Shown here: in pieces, positions 53,461 through 62,165 of the stretch
Position numbering within the stretch: the first letter of the stretch is position 1
Layout: each line of letters opens with the position of its first letter
Assembly (NCBI RefSeq): GCF_902729405.1
Contig: NZ_LR746496.1
Span: forward strand, 1,364,001 to 1,428,000
Reading direction: 5' to 3'
DNA length: 64,000 nucleotides
Origin: Acididesulfobacillus acetoxydans
Lineage (GTDB): Bacteria; Bacillota; Desulfitobacteriia; Desulfitobacteriales; Desulfitobacteriaceae
Position numbers and translations under genes: made by a program
Notes under the pieces: model-generated
The model's input: the letters and a program-made list of their open reading frames with translations, nothing else
What the model was told of the DNA's origin: nothing
Database searches by the model: none

Positions 53461-54732
53461 GTGAAGGCTGTGAGTTTAGTTTACAGTGCGTTTGTTCCCC
53501 ACCCACCGATCGTGGTTCCGGAAATCGGGCGGGGTCAAGAGGAAATCTGCGGGTCGACGCTCGAGGCCTACCGGGAAGTGGCGGCCCGGGTGGCACAGGC
53601 GAAACCGGAAACGGTCATTCTCGTTTCTCCCCACGCCCCGCTTCTGGAGGAAGGAATATCGGTCTTGGTCAACGGGGAAGTGAGAGGGAGTTTTGCCGAT
53701 TTCGGCGTGCCTGACCTAAGCCTGGCTTTCCCCAACGACGGTCGCCTGGTCGAGAGCTTGAGCAGGGGATTACCCCGGGTGCTGCGCCGGCAGGGTGAGT
53801 TGGACCACGGAGCTTTGGTTCCCCTCTACTTTTTGGAACGGGCGGGCTGGAGGGGTAAGGTCGTCCTCCTGAGCATGCCTTGGCGGGAGCCGGAACGCTA
53901 CGGTGCGGAGATCGGCCGCATTCTCAGGGCCGGTACTGAGAAGACGGCTCTGGTGGCCAGCGGGGATTTGTCACACCGTTTGCGCGAGGAGGGACCGTAC
54001 GGTTTTGACCCGACCGGACCGCAATTTGATCAGGCAATTGTCTCCGGGCTAAAAGGTAATCCCGCTCAGATTGGGCAAATACCGGCTGAGACGGTGGAGC
54101 AAGCGGGTGAATGCGGCTACCGCAGCTTGCGTTTAGCCTTGGCAGCGCAAGAGGGAATGCGGGAAGTCCTTTCTTATGAGGGGCCGTTTGGGGTAGGATA
54201 TTTGGTGGCAGAACTCTATCATTCCTCACCTCTGCCCCGCTGGGCCAGGCTTTGTTTAACGGAATATGTGAAGGGCGGCGATCCCACGGCTTTGCCTGAG
54301 CCGGAGGAGGCGGAATTTCAGCAACGCCGGGGTTGTTTTGTCACCCTGAAAAAAGACGGGGAGCTGCGGGGTTGTATAGGCACAACTCAACCTTACCGGC
54401 AAAACTTAGCGTCCGAGATACTTTACAATGCCCTGGCGGCGGGGACGGAGGATCCCCGTTTCTGGCCGGTGAAAAAAGAGGAAGTGGCAGAACTTACATT
54501 TTCGGTAGATGTCCTGGGGGAACTGGAAAAAGTGACGGGTCTGGGGCAACTTGATCCCTGGCACTATGGGATCGTGGTTAGCCGGGGTGGCCGCACGGGA
54601 CTCCTTCTGCCACACTTGGAAGGTGTGGATACGGTTGAGGACCAACTCCGCATCGCCAAGCAGAAAGCGGGTATAAGCCCGGAGAGCCCCGTGGAGATGT
54701 GGCGGTTTGAAGTGGTGAGGCATTTCGAGTAG
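53461..54732 (+). CDS. AmmeMemoRadiSam system protein: Memo-like plus AMMECR1 fusion
   Basis: A 423-residue protein of two domains. The N-terminal half (about 1-255) is a Memo/class III extradiol dioxygenase-like fold (HPPIVVPEIG, then ILVSPHAP, SGDLSHRL). The C-terminal half (about 265-423) is AMMECR1 (GCFVTLKKDGELRGCIG, then FSVDVLGELE). The system is conserved with a radical SAM enzyme in many anaerobes, and its reaction is unknown. The radical SAM gene follows after 45 bases. GTG start with GAAAGGAA. Confidence 0.9.
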   Translation: MKAVSLVYSAFVPHPPIVVPEIGRGQEEICGSTLEAYREVAARVAQAKPETVILVSPHAPLLEEGISVLVNGEVRGSFADFGVPDLSLAFPNDGRLVESLSRGLPRVLRRQGELDHGALVPLYFLERAGWRGKVVLLSMPWREPERYGAEIGRILRAGTEKTALVASGDLSHRLREEGPYGFDPTGPQFDQAIVSGLKGNPAQIGQIPAETVEQAGECGYRSLRLALAAQEGMREVLSYEGPFGVGYLVAELYHSSPLPRWARLCLTEYVKGGDPTALPEPEEAEFQQRRGCFVTLKKDGELRGCIGTTQPYRQNLASEILYNALAAGTEDPRFWPVKKEEVAELTFSVDVLGELEKVTGLGQLDPWHYGIVVSRGGRTGLLLPHLEGVDTVEDQLRIAKQKAGISPESPVEMWRFEVVRHFE

Positions 54733-54777
54733 GCTGGGTCAAAGGTCCGCACGGCAGTGAAAAAAGGGGAGAGTACA

Positions 54778-55779
54778 ATGTCAGAAGGGCTGTCCTCAGA
54801 AGGATTGTCTTCAGGGGAGTTCTCTCAAAAAGAGTTTTCGACAGGAACGGCCGTCTGCCTCTTGTGTCCGCAGCATTGTCAGCTGCGTCCGGGGCAGAGC
54901 GGGCGCTGCCGGGCCAGAGGAAATAAAGAGGGAGCGGTTGTTTCCTTCACCTACGGGGAAGTGGCCGCTATGCAGCTGGATCCTATCGAGAAGAAGCCTC
55001 TCTACCACTTTTACCCCGGGAGGGATATCTTGTCCGTGGCAGGTTATGGCTGTAATCTGAGTTGCTCCTTTTGCCAAAACTATGGGATTTCCCAGACCCG
55101 CCTGCCGGGGGATAGGGTCAGTCCGGGTGAATTGGCGGGCTTGGCCGGAAACTCTCTGGGATTGTGTTTTACTTATTCTGAGCCCGGCGTTTGGTACGAA
55201 ATGATCCGGGAAACGGCTCCCCTCGTTAAGGCACAGGGCGGCAAGGTCGTTTTGGTCAGTAACGGTATCCTGACAGGGGCATACCTGGCGGATTTGATTC
55301 CTTGGATCGACGCGGCCAATATCGACATCAAAGGTTTCAACGAGGCCTTTTACCGAAGATACTGCGGCGGCAGTCTGAGCTGGGTTCTGGAAAATGTGGA
55401 GCGACTGGCTGGTCGGGTGCATCTGGAAGTGACCACCCTAATCATACCCGGCGCCAATGACGACACCGGGGAGATCCGGGCCTTGGCCCGCTGGTTGGAG
55501 GGGCTGCGGGTACCCGTGCCCTGGCACCTGAGCCGGTATTTCCCCGCTTACCGCTCGAATATTCCTCCCACAGAGCCCGAGGCTTTGCAAGCGCTTTGGC
55601 AGGTGGCCCGGGAACGTTTGCCCTATGTCTACCTGGGCAATGTTTCGGGCGGCAGTGACACGTTTTGTCCGCATTGCGGGGGAAAAGTGATTGAGCGGGA
55701 AGGTTATGTTGTCACAAATAGGCTCTGGAATGGACATTGTTCAAAGTGCGGGACGGCTGTCTTTGGGGTCGGGGTCTGA
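54778..55779 (+). CDS. AmmeMemoRadiSam system radical SAM enzyme
   Basis: A 333-residue radical SAM protein. CNLSCSFC (C-x3-C-x2-C) near residue 93 binds the [4Fe-4S] cluster for SAM cleavage. An N-terminal Cys group (CLLCPQHC, then GRCRARG) and a C-terminal pair of CxxC (CPHCG, CSKCG) may bind more metal. It is co-transcribed with the Memo-AMMECR1 fusion. ATG 54778 follows AAGGGGAGAG; the first 20 residues carry a short Ser-Glu-Gly-Leu repeat. The end overlaps the convergent histidine kinase gene by 39 bases. Confidence 0.9.
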   Translation: MSEGLSSEGLSSGEFSQKEFSTGTAVCLLCPQHCQLRPGQSGRCRARGNKEGAVVSFTYGEVAAMQLDPIEKKPLYHFYPGRDILSVAGYGCNLSCSFCQNYGISQTRLPGDRVSPGELAGLAGNSLGLCFTYSEPGVWYEMIRETAPLVKAQGGKVVLVSNGILTGAYLADLIPWIDAANIDIKGFNEAFYRRYCGGSLSWVLENVERLAGRVHLEVTTLIIPGANDDTGEIRALARWLEGLRVPVPWHLSRYFPAYRSNIPPTEPEALQALWQVARERLPYVYLGNVSGGSDTFCPHCGGKVIEREGYVVTNRLWNGHCSKCGTAVFGVGV

Positions 55780-57201
55780 CTGCGGCAATGGTAAGCGTTG
55801 TTTTTTGGTTCCTTGCCTTTCCAGCGGTAAACGCACGGTAAAAGTGCTCCCTTGACCGAGCTTGCTTTCCGCCGCGACACTGCCTTGATGAAGGGTGGCG
55901 ATCTGCTTGACCAAGGCCAATCCGATGCCTGTGCCGCCGGTCTCCCTGGAACGGGACTTGTCCGCCCGGTAAAAGCGTTCGAAAATGTTGGGCAAATCCG
56001 CGTCCGGTATGCCGATGCCACAATCCCGGATTTGGACCTGAACAAAGTCTGGACTCTTTTGGAGCCGGATGGCAATCGAGCCCCCGGCTTCACTGTATTT
56101 ATAAGCGTTCTGGATGAGGTTGTAAAACAGGCGGGTCAAAAGCCGGGAATCCCCGTTTAGGGTGACTTCATGCCCAGGCTCCGGTGGTTCCCATGTCACA
56201 GTGATTTCCTTCTCTTGTAGGAGAGGGGAGAGATTACGCACCACTTTGCTCAGGATAGCGTCAAGGGCGACCGGTTCGGAATTGATGGTCAGCGCTCCTA
56301 TCTCGGCCACATTAAGGTCTTTGAGGTCGCTGGCCAAATCGACCAGCCTGTCGATCTCCTCATTCAAGGCGGCAAGATTCTCTGCATCCGGCGGAAGTAC
56401 GCCGTCTTGAAAAGCCTCGACAAAGCTGCGCATAGAGGTAAGAGGGGTACGGAGCTCATGGGCAATATCGGCCGTCATTTGCTTGCGCAAGCGTTCCTGC
56501 CCTTTAAGGTTATCGGCCATGGCGTTAAAAGCGGTGGCCAACCTTCCGATTTCGTCATCGGTTGCGAAAGAAACGCGTTCTTCCAAATGTCCCTGACCGA
56601 TGCGGTAGGCGGCTTGCGTCAGGCGCAGTAGCGGGGAGGAGACCTTCCGGCTCATCCAGTAGCTGAGCAGGACGCCGAGCAGGAGAGCGAGGCCGCCGGC
56701 TAAGAGCAGGGAGCGAAAGACCGCTGAGGTAAAAGAGCGGTCGCGAGGGTTTAGCGCAGGGGAAGCCGAAGGATAGCGGATCACGGCTGTTCCTATGGGA
56801 CCGTGGGCGTCGGCAAGGTTAAACGTCTTTGTTTTCCAGGTCGGGGCGGAGTAGCCTCCCATCCCCATGCCCATTCCCATCATACCCTGGGACGTATCAG
56901 ACATCATGGTGTTCATCGGATTAGCGATCGTCTCGATCAACCGGTCCCGGGGGTCAAGCAGCGTGAGTTCCCCACCCAGGGGTAATAATTGACCAAGGTT
57001 AGTGAGCTGGGTTTTATCCCAATGCCCATTTCCTTGATAGGCGGCTTCCAGGCGACCGGGCAACTCATTCAGTGTGGCTTCCGCGGTCTGAGTGAGGTAA
57101 TTGGAAAACTGCTGCCTAAAGACGAGTTCCACGGCCAGAATGCTGAGGGCCAGTGTGAGGAGGACGATGGCCAGTGTGGAAAGAAAAAGTTTTTTGCGCA
57201 T
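55741..57201 (-). CDS. Sensor histidine kinase with Met-rich extracellular domain
   Basis: A 486-residue membrane kinase. Two helices (about 6-28 and 160-182) bracket an extracellular domain that includes eight Met between residues 96 and 114 (the GMMGMGMGMGG run). A HAMP domain follows (about 183-235), then the H-box AHELRTPLTSM, N-box NLIQNAYKY and G-boxes GIGIPD and GTGIGLAL. It partners the response regulator encoded 2 bases upstream. The Met-rich loop might bind copper(I) or respond to Met oxidation (inference). The 3' end overlaps the radical SAM gene. Confidence 0.92.
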   Translation of the reverse strand: MRKKLFLSTLAIVLLTLALSILAVELVFRQQFSNYLTQTAEATLNELPGRLEAAYQGNGHWDKTQLTNLGQLLPLGGELTLLDPRDRLIETIANPMNTMMSDTSQGMMGMGMGMGGYSAPTWKTKTFNLADAHGPIGTAVIRYPSASPALNPRDRSFTSAVFRSLLLAGGLALLLGVLLSYWMSRKVSSPLLRLTQAAYRIGQGHLEERVSFATDDEIGRLATAFNAMADNLKGQERLRKQMTADIAHELRTPLTSMRSFVEAFQDGVLPPDAENLAALNEEIDRLVDLASDLKDLNVAEIGALTINSEPVALDAILSKVVRNLSPLLQEKEITVTWEPPEPGHEVTLNGDSRLLTRLFYNLIQNAYKYSEAGGSIAIRLQKSPDFVQVQIRDCGIGIPDADLPNIFERFYRADKSRSRETGGTGIGLALVKQIATLHQGSVAAESKLGQGSTFTVRLPLERQGTKKQRLPLPQSDPDPKDSRPAL

Positions 57202-57203
57202 GG

Positions 57204-57896
57204 TTATTCCTCTTCTTTGGGGTTGAACTTATAGCCGACTCCGTAGACTGTGAGAATGATCTTCGGTTCTGCTGCCAGTCTTTCAATCTTCTGCCTGAGT
57301 TTTTTAATATGAGCGTCAATCACCCGATCATCCCCGGCGAAATCGCGGCCTTGGACGATTTCCACCAGCTGCTCGCGCGAATATACCCTGCCCGGGTACT
57401 TGGCTAAAGCGCCAAGAAGCTTAAATTCAGTGGGGGTGAGCAAAACCTCGGAGCCGTTAAGGTGCACCTCATGGCGTACGTTGTCAATGGTAAGGCCGTT
57501 GTCGTAGCTGACCGAATCTGCCAAAGGTTCCGTTTCGCTCGCCGTGCGCCGCAGGATGGCGCGCACACGGGCCACAACCTCGCGCGGGCTGAAGGGTTTG
57601 GTGACGTAGTCATCAGCGCCCAGTCCGAGCCCGCGAATTCGTTCTTCCTCTTCTACCTTGGCTGTCAGCATGATGACCGGTACGCTCGACAATTTGCGTA
57701 TTTCCTTGCATATCTCTTCACCGGGCATTCCGGGGAGCATAAGGTCGAGCAAAACCAAATCAAAGTGATTTTCTTTAAATAAGGTTAAAGCCACTAGGCC
57801 GTTAAAAGCGGTTGTCACATGGTAGCCTTCTTGCTGCAGATAAGCTTTCAGCACCGAGGCTATTTTCTTTTCATCGTCGACCAGCAAAATATTCAT
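57204..57896 (-). CDS. OmpR-family response regulator
   Basis: A 230-residue two-domain regulator. Receiver domain about 1-118 with phosphate acceptor in LVLLDLMLPGMPG near 50, the acidic pair DDEKK near 7 and Lys in YVTKPFSP near 101. The C-terminal winged helix (about 130-228) ends VYGVGYKF. ATG 57896 fits the family start; the frame runs on upstream. It is transcribed with the kinase. The 290-bp gap 57897-58186 to the divergent Mn-catalase gene must hold both promoters; I see no clear boxes. Confidence 0.93.
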   Translation of the reverse strand: MNILLVDDEKKIASVLKAYLQQEGYHVTTAFNGLVALTLFKENHFDLVLLDLMLPGMPGEEICKEIRKLSSVPVIMLTAKVEEEERIRGLGLGADDYVTKPFSPREVVARVRAILRRTASETEPLADSVSYDNGLTIDNVRHEVHLNGSEVLLTPTEFKLLGALAKYPGRVYSREQLVEIVQGRDFAGDDRVIDAHIKKLRQKIERLAAEPKIILTVYGVGYKFNPKEEE

Positions 57897-58186
57897 TCTT
57901 CTTTTCCTCCCCAGAAAACTTCCCAAGCATTTCCGGCGGTCAGAATCCAGCCCTATCTTCTCGCGGAGATCAGTATTGCCAAGTGCCAAAACTTCGTTTA
58001 GGGGGTGCCGAAGCCTTTGGGCAGACCATGTGCCAGACAACCCTGAGGCAGCTTAGAATTAAGTTTGCCCATGTGGGCAGAAATTTCATCGGAATTCCCG
58101 CGGCGTGTTTTTCCGGTGGCTCCGTTGGATAAATTCCCAAAGACCGCAGATAATAAACAGGGATCTACCGGAAGGAGGATAAAATC

Positions 58187-58987
58187 GTGTTTAAACATGT
58201 CAAAGATATGGAGTATACCGTTCATGTCGATCGGCCCGATCCTCGTTTTGCCGTGCTGCTGTTGGAGCAATTCGGCGGAGGAAACGGAGAGTTGAAAGCG
58301 GCCATGCAGTATTTTTCGCAGAGCTTGGGCTGCAATGACCCCAAAATCCGGGATTTGCTGCAAGATATCGCGGCCGAGGAACTCAGCCATTTGGAGATGG
58401 TGGGAGAAGCTTTGGCTATGTTGATCGGTGGCGTGGACACAGTTCCGAGAGATTTCGCCGCCAATCATATGGCGCTTCTGGGAGGAGGCCCGCTCCTAAT
58501 CAACTCCGGCGGAGAACCTTGGACCGCCAACTATGTCAACTCCAACGGAGATATTTATACGGACCTCTCTTCGAACGCGGGGGCGGAACTGCGGGCTAAA
58601 CTGATCTACGAGCGCTTACTGCAGCAAACCGATGACGCGGGAGTCAAAGACATGATTCGTTTTTTGCTCAGCCGGGAAGAATCACATAATTTCTCCTTTA
58701 TGCAGGCGATTAAAACTCTGAAAGGGACTGGGGTCAACAAGGATTTTCGCGATTCCGATTTCTCCAAGAAATACATGAACATGTCCACCGGGCAAGGGGA
58801 CAGCCGGGGTCCCTGGAATCAGGGCAGCGGGACCTCATATGAGAGCGATCCCAATCTCCGGTACGGCGGACCGGCACAATACGGAAAAGAGCCCCCGCCG
58901 GCGGGCGCTCGCGAGGTGGCACCCGGCTACAACGATCACACCCGCAACAATCCGGGCTACAACCAGCCCCAGCCTCCGCAGCAGTAG
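58187..58987 (+). CDS. Manganese catalase family protein (CotJC-like)
   Basis: A 266-residue four-helix-bundle di-manganese protein. Metal ligands can be seen as the Glu in LLLEQFGG, the Glu and His in AAEELSHLEM near 67, and the later REESHNF. It would decompose hydrogen peroxide, or act in the spore coat as CotJC does. The last 60 residues are Gly/Pro/Gln-rich, without fold. GTG start with GGAAGGAGG. The neighbouring two-component system, divergently encoded, may control it. Confidence 0.88.
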   Translation: MFKHVKDMEYTVHVDRPDPRFAVLLLEQFGGGNGELKAAMQYFSQSLGCNDPKIRDLLQDIAAEELSHLEMVGEALAMLIGGVDTVPRDFAANHMALLGGGPLLINSGGEPWTANYVNSNGDIYTDLSSNAGAELRAKLIYERLLQQTDDAGVKDMIRFLLSREESHNFSFMQAIKTLKGTGVNKDFRDSDFSKKYMNMSTGQGDSRGPWNQGSGTSYESDPNLRYGGPAQYGKEPPPAGAREVAPGYNDHTRNNPGYNQPQPPQQ

Positions 58988-59152
58988 GGAAATGCCGGCA
59001 AAGGGGATTCGGGAGCCTGAGCTGGAAACAAAGTTGTCTTAGCAATGAGCGGGAAGCAAGTTTCACTTAGGAAGTGTGAGAGTCTGCAAGTATCAGAGGC
59101 CTAAAAAGGTCAGAGATTGGTAGCGGAAACTGCACGGGAAGAAGGTTCGGTC

Positions 59153-59179
59153 ACAATAAGACGTCTAACAATAAGACGT
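59153..59179. repeat. Two-unit tandem repeat before the DoxX gene
   Basis: ACAATAAGACGT occurs at 59153-59164 and again at 59168-59179, a 15-bp period, immediately before the ribosome site. It could be a binding site or a chance duplication. Confidence 0.5.
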
Positions 59180-59196
59180 TTAAAGGAGGAAATACC

Positions 59197-59703
59197 ATGG
59201 CTTGGCGGGAATCACGTTGGCTGCAGGTCGTTTGGACGATTCTGAGGGTGTATCTCGGATGGGAATGGTTATCTTCGGGGCTGTCTAAAGTCTTTGGGCC
59301 GGGTTCTGCGGCTTGGGTCGGTCCCCAGGCCGGGAGTGCGGTGAGCAAGTTCCTCAAGGCGGCCCTGGTCAAATCCACGGGGGCTCACCCGGATGTTCAA
59401 CGGTGGTATGCCAGTTTTATCAACGGCGTTGCTTTGCCGAATGCGACTGCATTCAGTTACTTGGTCGCTTGGGGAGAACTCCTAATCGGGATTGCCCTGA
59501 TTATCGGCTTCCTAACAACAATAGCCCTATTGCTGGCTGTCTTTCTCAACCTCAATTACCTGCTGGCCGGCACGGTCAGCACGAATCCAATGGATTTGCT
59601 GTGGGCAGCACTCCTCTTGTGGGCAGGCTCCGCCGCTTATTACTGGGGTGTAGATAGGATATTCATTCCCCGCTGGAAAAAGTTCAGGTTAAATAAAGCG
59701 TGA
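59197..59703 (+). CDS. DoxX-family membrane protein
   Basis: A 168-residue protein with four hydrophobic helices. The start ILRVYLGWEWLSSGLSKVFG and later FSYLVAWGELLIGIALIIG are typical of the DoxX/TQO-small-subunit family, whose members are linked with thiosulfate:quinone reduction or oxidative stress. The 40-residue loop between helices 1 and 2 is probably outside. AAAGGAGG precedes ATG. Confidence 0.82.
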   Translation: MAWRESRWLQVVWTILRVYLGWEWLSSGLSKVFGPGSAAWVGPQAGSAVSKFLKAALVKSTGAHPDVQRWYASFINGVALPNATAFSYLVAWGELLIGIALIIGFLTTIALLLAVFLNLNYLLAGTVSTNPMDLLWAALLLWAGSAAYYWGVDRIFIPRWKKFRLNKA

Positions 59704-59824
59704 TGACGTCGGAGATTTCATTTTCATGCTCTGTCGTCAACACTTTGGCGGCAAGGGGATCAGCGCCTGACCAGTGTCGTTGAAGCTTGGCAGCCGGCGC
59801 GGCAGTGGAGCCGAGTACAGCGGT

Positions 59825-60577
59825 CTAGCGGTCACGATCGCGGGCGGGAGGCTGGGAAGGTGTTTTAAGCTTGAGTTTATGAGTGGCATCAGTGTGACCG
59901 GCCAAGTTGGGCCGGCGGGCGACCGGCGCCTGTAGCCCGCGCTGCGTCTGAGGATGTTCGTGGTCATGAGGATGTCCGTGATCGTGGGGATGTGCGTGAT
60001 CGTTGGGGTGTTCGTGATCATGAGGATGATCGTGAGGATGATCGTGATCATGAGGATGTGCGTGATCGTGGGGATGTTCGTGGTCATGGGAATGTTCATG
60101 CTCCAAACCCAAAAGATGGGCTAACAAATGGTCTTTGTCCGCCAGGTCGTCAAGCCAGCCGTCGTTGGCGTCTTCTTTGCAATCCAAAGCATGGATATAG
60201 GGTTTGATGTCCAACAAGGGAGTGCCGTTGAAAACATCGATGCCGCTGATGACGATTTCATTGCCGCTGATTTCTTTTACCTCCACTATGCTTAAGCCGA
60301 TGGGGTTAGGGCGGTGGGGTGAACGGCTGGCGAAGAGACCGACTTCGACTCCGGGTGCCCAGGGAGGATCCGCTGTTAAGTTCGGTTTTGCGGCTTTATC
60401 CATGTAAAAAAGCACGTAGATGTGGGTGTAGGATTCTAAACGTTCCAGGGCCGGCACATATTCCTCATCCAAAGAAAGCCAGAATTCCCCGGAGGCGTTT
60501 TTGTTAGGCTGAGGGGGCGCGTTTAAAGAGAAATACGGGGTATGAATGGTGCCGATAGGGTGAAGTTCAAATCCCAT
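59825..60577 (-). CDS. trmO: TrmO (TsaA)-family tRNA methyltransferase with His-rich tail
   Basis: A 250-residue protein. The N-terminal 160 residues are a TsaA/TrmO domain, known to N6-methylate t6A37 in threonine tRNA using SAM: GTIHTPY near 10, SPHRPNPIGLS near 86-96 and GTPLLDIKPYI near 118-128. After it, residues about 160-209 are a tandem of HPHDH/HEHP units with about 24 histidines, then a short tail. This region should bind nickel, zinc or cobalt. ATG 60577 has AAGGAGG; the frame opens upstream. Confidence 0.85.
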   Translation of the reverse strand: MGFELHPIGTIHTPYFSLNAPPQPNKNASGEFWLSLDEEYVPALERLESYTHIYVLFYMDKAAKPNLTADPPWAPGVEVGLFASRSPHRPNPIGLSIVEVKEISGNEIVISGIDVFNGTPLLDIKPYIHALDCKEDANDGWLDDLADKDHLLAHLLGLEHEHSHDHEHPHDHAHPHDHDHPHDHPHDHEHPNDHAHPHDHGHPHDHEHPQTQRGLQAPVARRPNLAGHTDATHKLKLKTPSQPPARDRDR

Positions 60578-61045
60578 GTCATTTTCCTCCTTGTAAGGTG
60601 CCTGTGTGTATTGCGCTCTGACCGGATGTTGACCTTGTCTCCGGTCAAGGTACGGTTTCGCACGCGGTTTCTTCTGCAAAGGCTAGCAGCGCTTTACCGG
60701 TAGGTTAACGCTCCTTTATCAGTATGTTAACCCTATTTGTGTCATTCCGCAAGCGAAGTAAATCATGCTATTGTCCATTTGCTGAACGTATGGATGAGCG
60801 AGCGCATAGCGGGCGAATGGAACATCCCGTAGAGGACGGGGGCCTGTTGCGCAGGTCATTCTAAAGCGATTTGGATGATTTCGCCAAACCAGGGCAGGCG
60901 AGGGTTATGGCTCTTGCCGGAACATGCGCGCATAAAAATCTCATAGGTTGGAATTGGAGGGCAAACGGTAGAATCGGCTCGTTCAACTGCCTTGCTCTTT
61001 CCCTCTCCTATCATATAATAGAAGCAAGAGAAAGGAGGGCTTTCC
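60578..61045. other. Intergenic stretch without recognised gene
   Basis: Divergent gap between trmO (minus) and the AbrB-RelE fusion (plus). Both promoters should lie here. I see a short repeated GTTAAC motif (near 60702 and 60730) but no clear -35/-10 pair, RNA gene or mobile element. Confidence 0.4.
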
Positions 61046-61726
61046 ATGGAAACCTATAGAGTGAAAGTCGGTACGACCGGAGAGGTTGCTTTGCCGTTGG
61101 AACTGCAGGACGTGCTTGGCTTAGTTCCAAACGATACCTTGGAACTGAGGGTTGATACCCAGGGAGTCCTCCTGGTGCGGGCGGAAGGCCACTCAGTGGG
61201 CCCGTTGGTGGACTTTTTTGAAGATCTGATTTTGCAGGATTTGCGTTGTGACGGGTGTGCGGGTGACGTGTTGAAAAACCGGATTCTAGAACAGAAGATC
61301 CAGCTGAGTCACAGCATGGATCGCCTGGCTCAAGAAGGGCACCGCGCCCAAAGGCACAGGCAAACAGTGCCTTGGCGGGAATCCCCGGAATTGCGGCGAT
61401 TCGCAGTGGCGGAGGAGGAGAACGGCGCCTATCAGGTGATGATGACGGCCAGAGTCGAGCGGGAGATGCGGGGACTTTCGGCGCAAACATTGAAAGCGGT
61501 CGCCGCCGTGCTCGAAAGTTTGGAATGGGACCCGACCGTGTTCAAACGCCTGAGAGGACCTTATTATGAGACATACCGGGTAGCTTTTCCGGACCGGGGA
61601 CGGGATGATTATCGGGTGATTTATACCGTCTTCGGGGGAGAGAATTTGGTGACCGTGCTGAATATCGGGAAACGGTCCAAACTGTATGAACAATTGAAAA
61701 CCCTGGCCCGAATGGCGCAGCATTAA
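61046..61726 (+). CDS. AbrB-type DNA-binding domain fused to a RelE/ParE-type domain
   Basis: A 226-residue protein. Residues 1-48 are a SpoVT/AbrB (MazE-like) swapped-hairpin domain (YRVKVGTTGEVALPLE). Residues 49-125 are a linker with CDGC and a charged helix. Residues about 130-220 are a RelE/ParE-like fold (RVEREMRGLS, LRGPYYETYRVAF, YRVIYTVFGGENLVTVLNIGKR). Antitoxin-type and toxin-type domains are normally separate genes; here they form one frame with one strong ribosome site (AAAGGAGG). It may be a self-neutralised toxin or an autoregulated repressor. Confidence 0.75.
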   Translation: METYRVKVGTTGEVALPLELQDVLGLVPNDTLELRVDTQGVLLVRAEGHSVGPLVDFFEDLILQDLRCDGCAGDVLKNRILEQKIQLSHSMDRLAQEGHRAQRHRQTVPWRESPELRRFAVAEEENGAYQVMMTARVEREMRGLSAQTLKAVAAVLESLEWDPTVFKRLRGPYYETYRVAFPDRGRDDYRVIYTVFGGENLVTVLNIGKRSKLYEQLKTLARMAQH

Positions 61727-61920
61727 AGCAGACGGCGAGACTCCGGCTCCCTAAACCGGAATAGGTGTCACGTCAGGTGTCGGGTGTGAATGTTTTGTCG
61801 ACCGAACGCAGCGGCACGGGTTCCCGGGTAGCTTCTTGTTCAAAGCCGGCTGTTCTTCTCGATGGCCACAAGGGTATCGTGCCAAAGGTATCGTGTCAAC
61901 GGTGGTATAGCGTCACAGTA

Positions 61921-61950
61921 GGGAGGCCCTATCGAAAGGGCTTCCTTTTC
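61921..61950 (+). terminator. Rho-independent terminator
   Basis: GGAGGCCCT pairs with AGGGCTTCC (61922-61930 with 61937-61945; one G-T pair), 6-nt loop, then TTTTC. It ends the AbrB-RelE unit. The rest of 61727-62165 shows no supported gene. Confidence 0.6.
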
Positions 61951-62165
61951 TTACGCACTGGAAGAGAGATGCACACATCTTATTTTGCCAAGAATAGTGA
62001 GAGCATAGCATAATCCGCAGGAGGTGTGCAGATGGCTATAGAAGCCATTGAGAAGAGTAGGAGGCCCTGAGATCCGGGCGGCTATACAAACATCTGGCTA
62101 TGCTGCCAAGCCCATGCTATAATGCCTATGGCGACAGAAGCAGGCGGTGACGGGGGGCAAGGACA

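Noticed and set aside
59950-60100. The repetitive GAT/CAT-rich DNA as a CRISPR or satellite array
   Set aside because: The periodicity follows codons of the His-Asp-Pro repeat in the minus-strand TrmO gene; there are no unique spacers.
61765-62013. An 82-residue ORF after the AbrB-RelE gene
   Set aside because: It spans the terminator at 61921-61950, lacks a ribosome site and has no recognisable domain.
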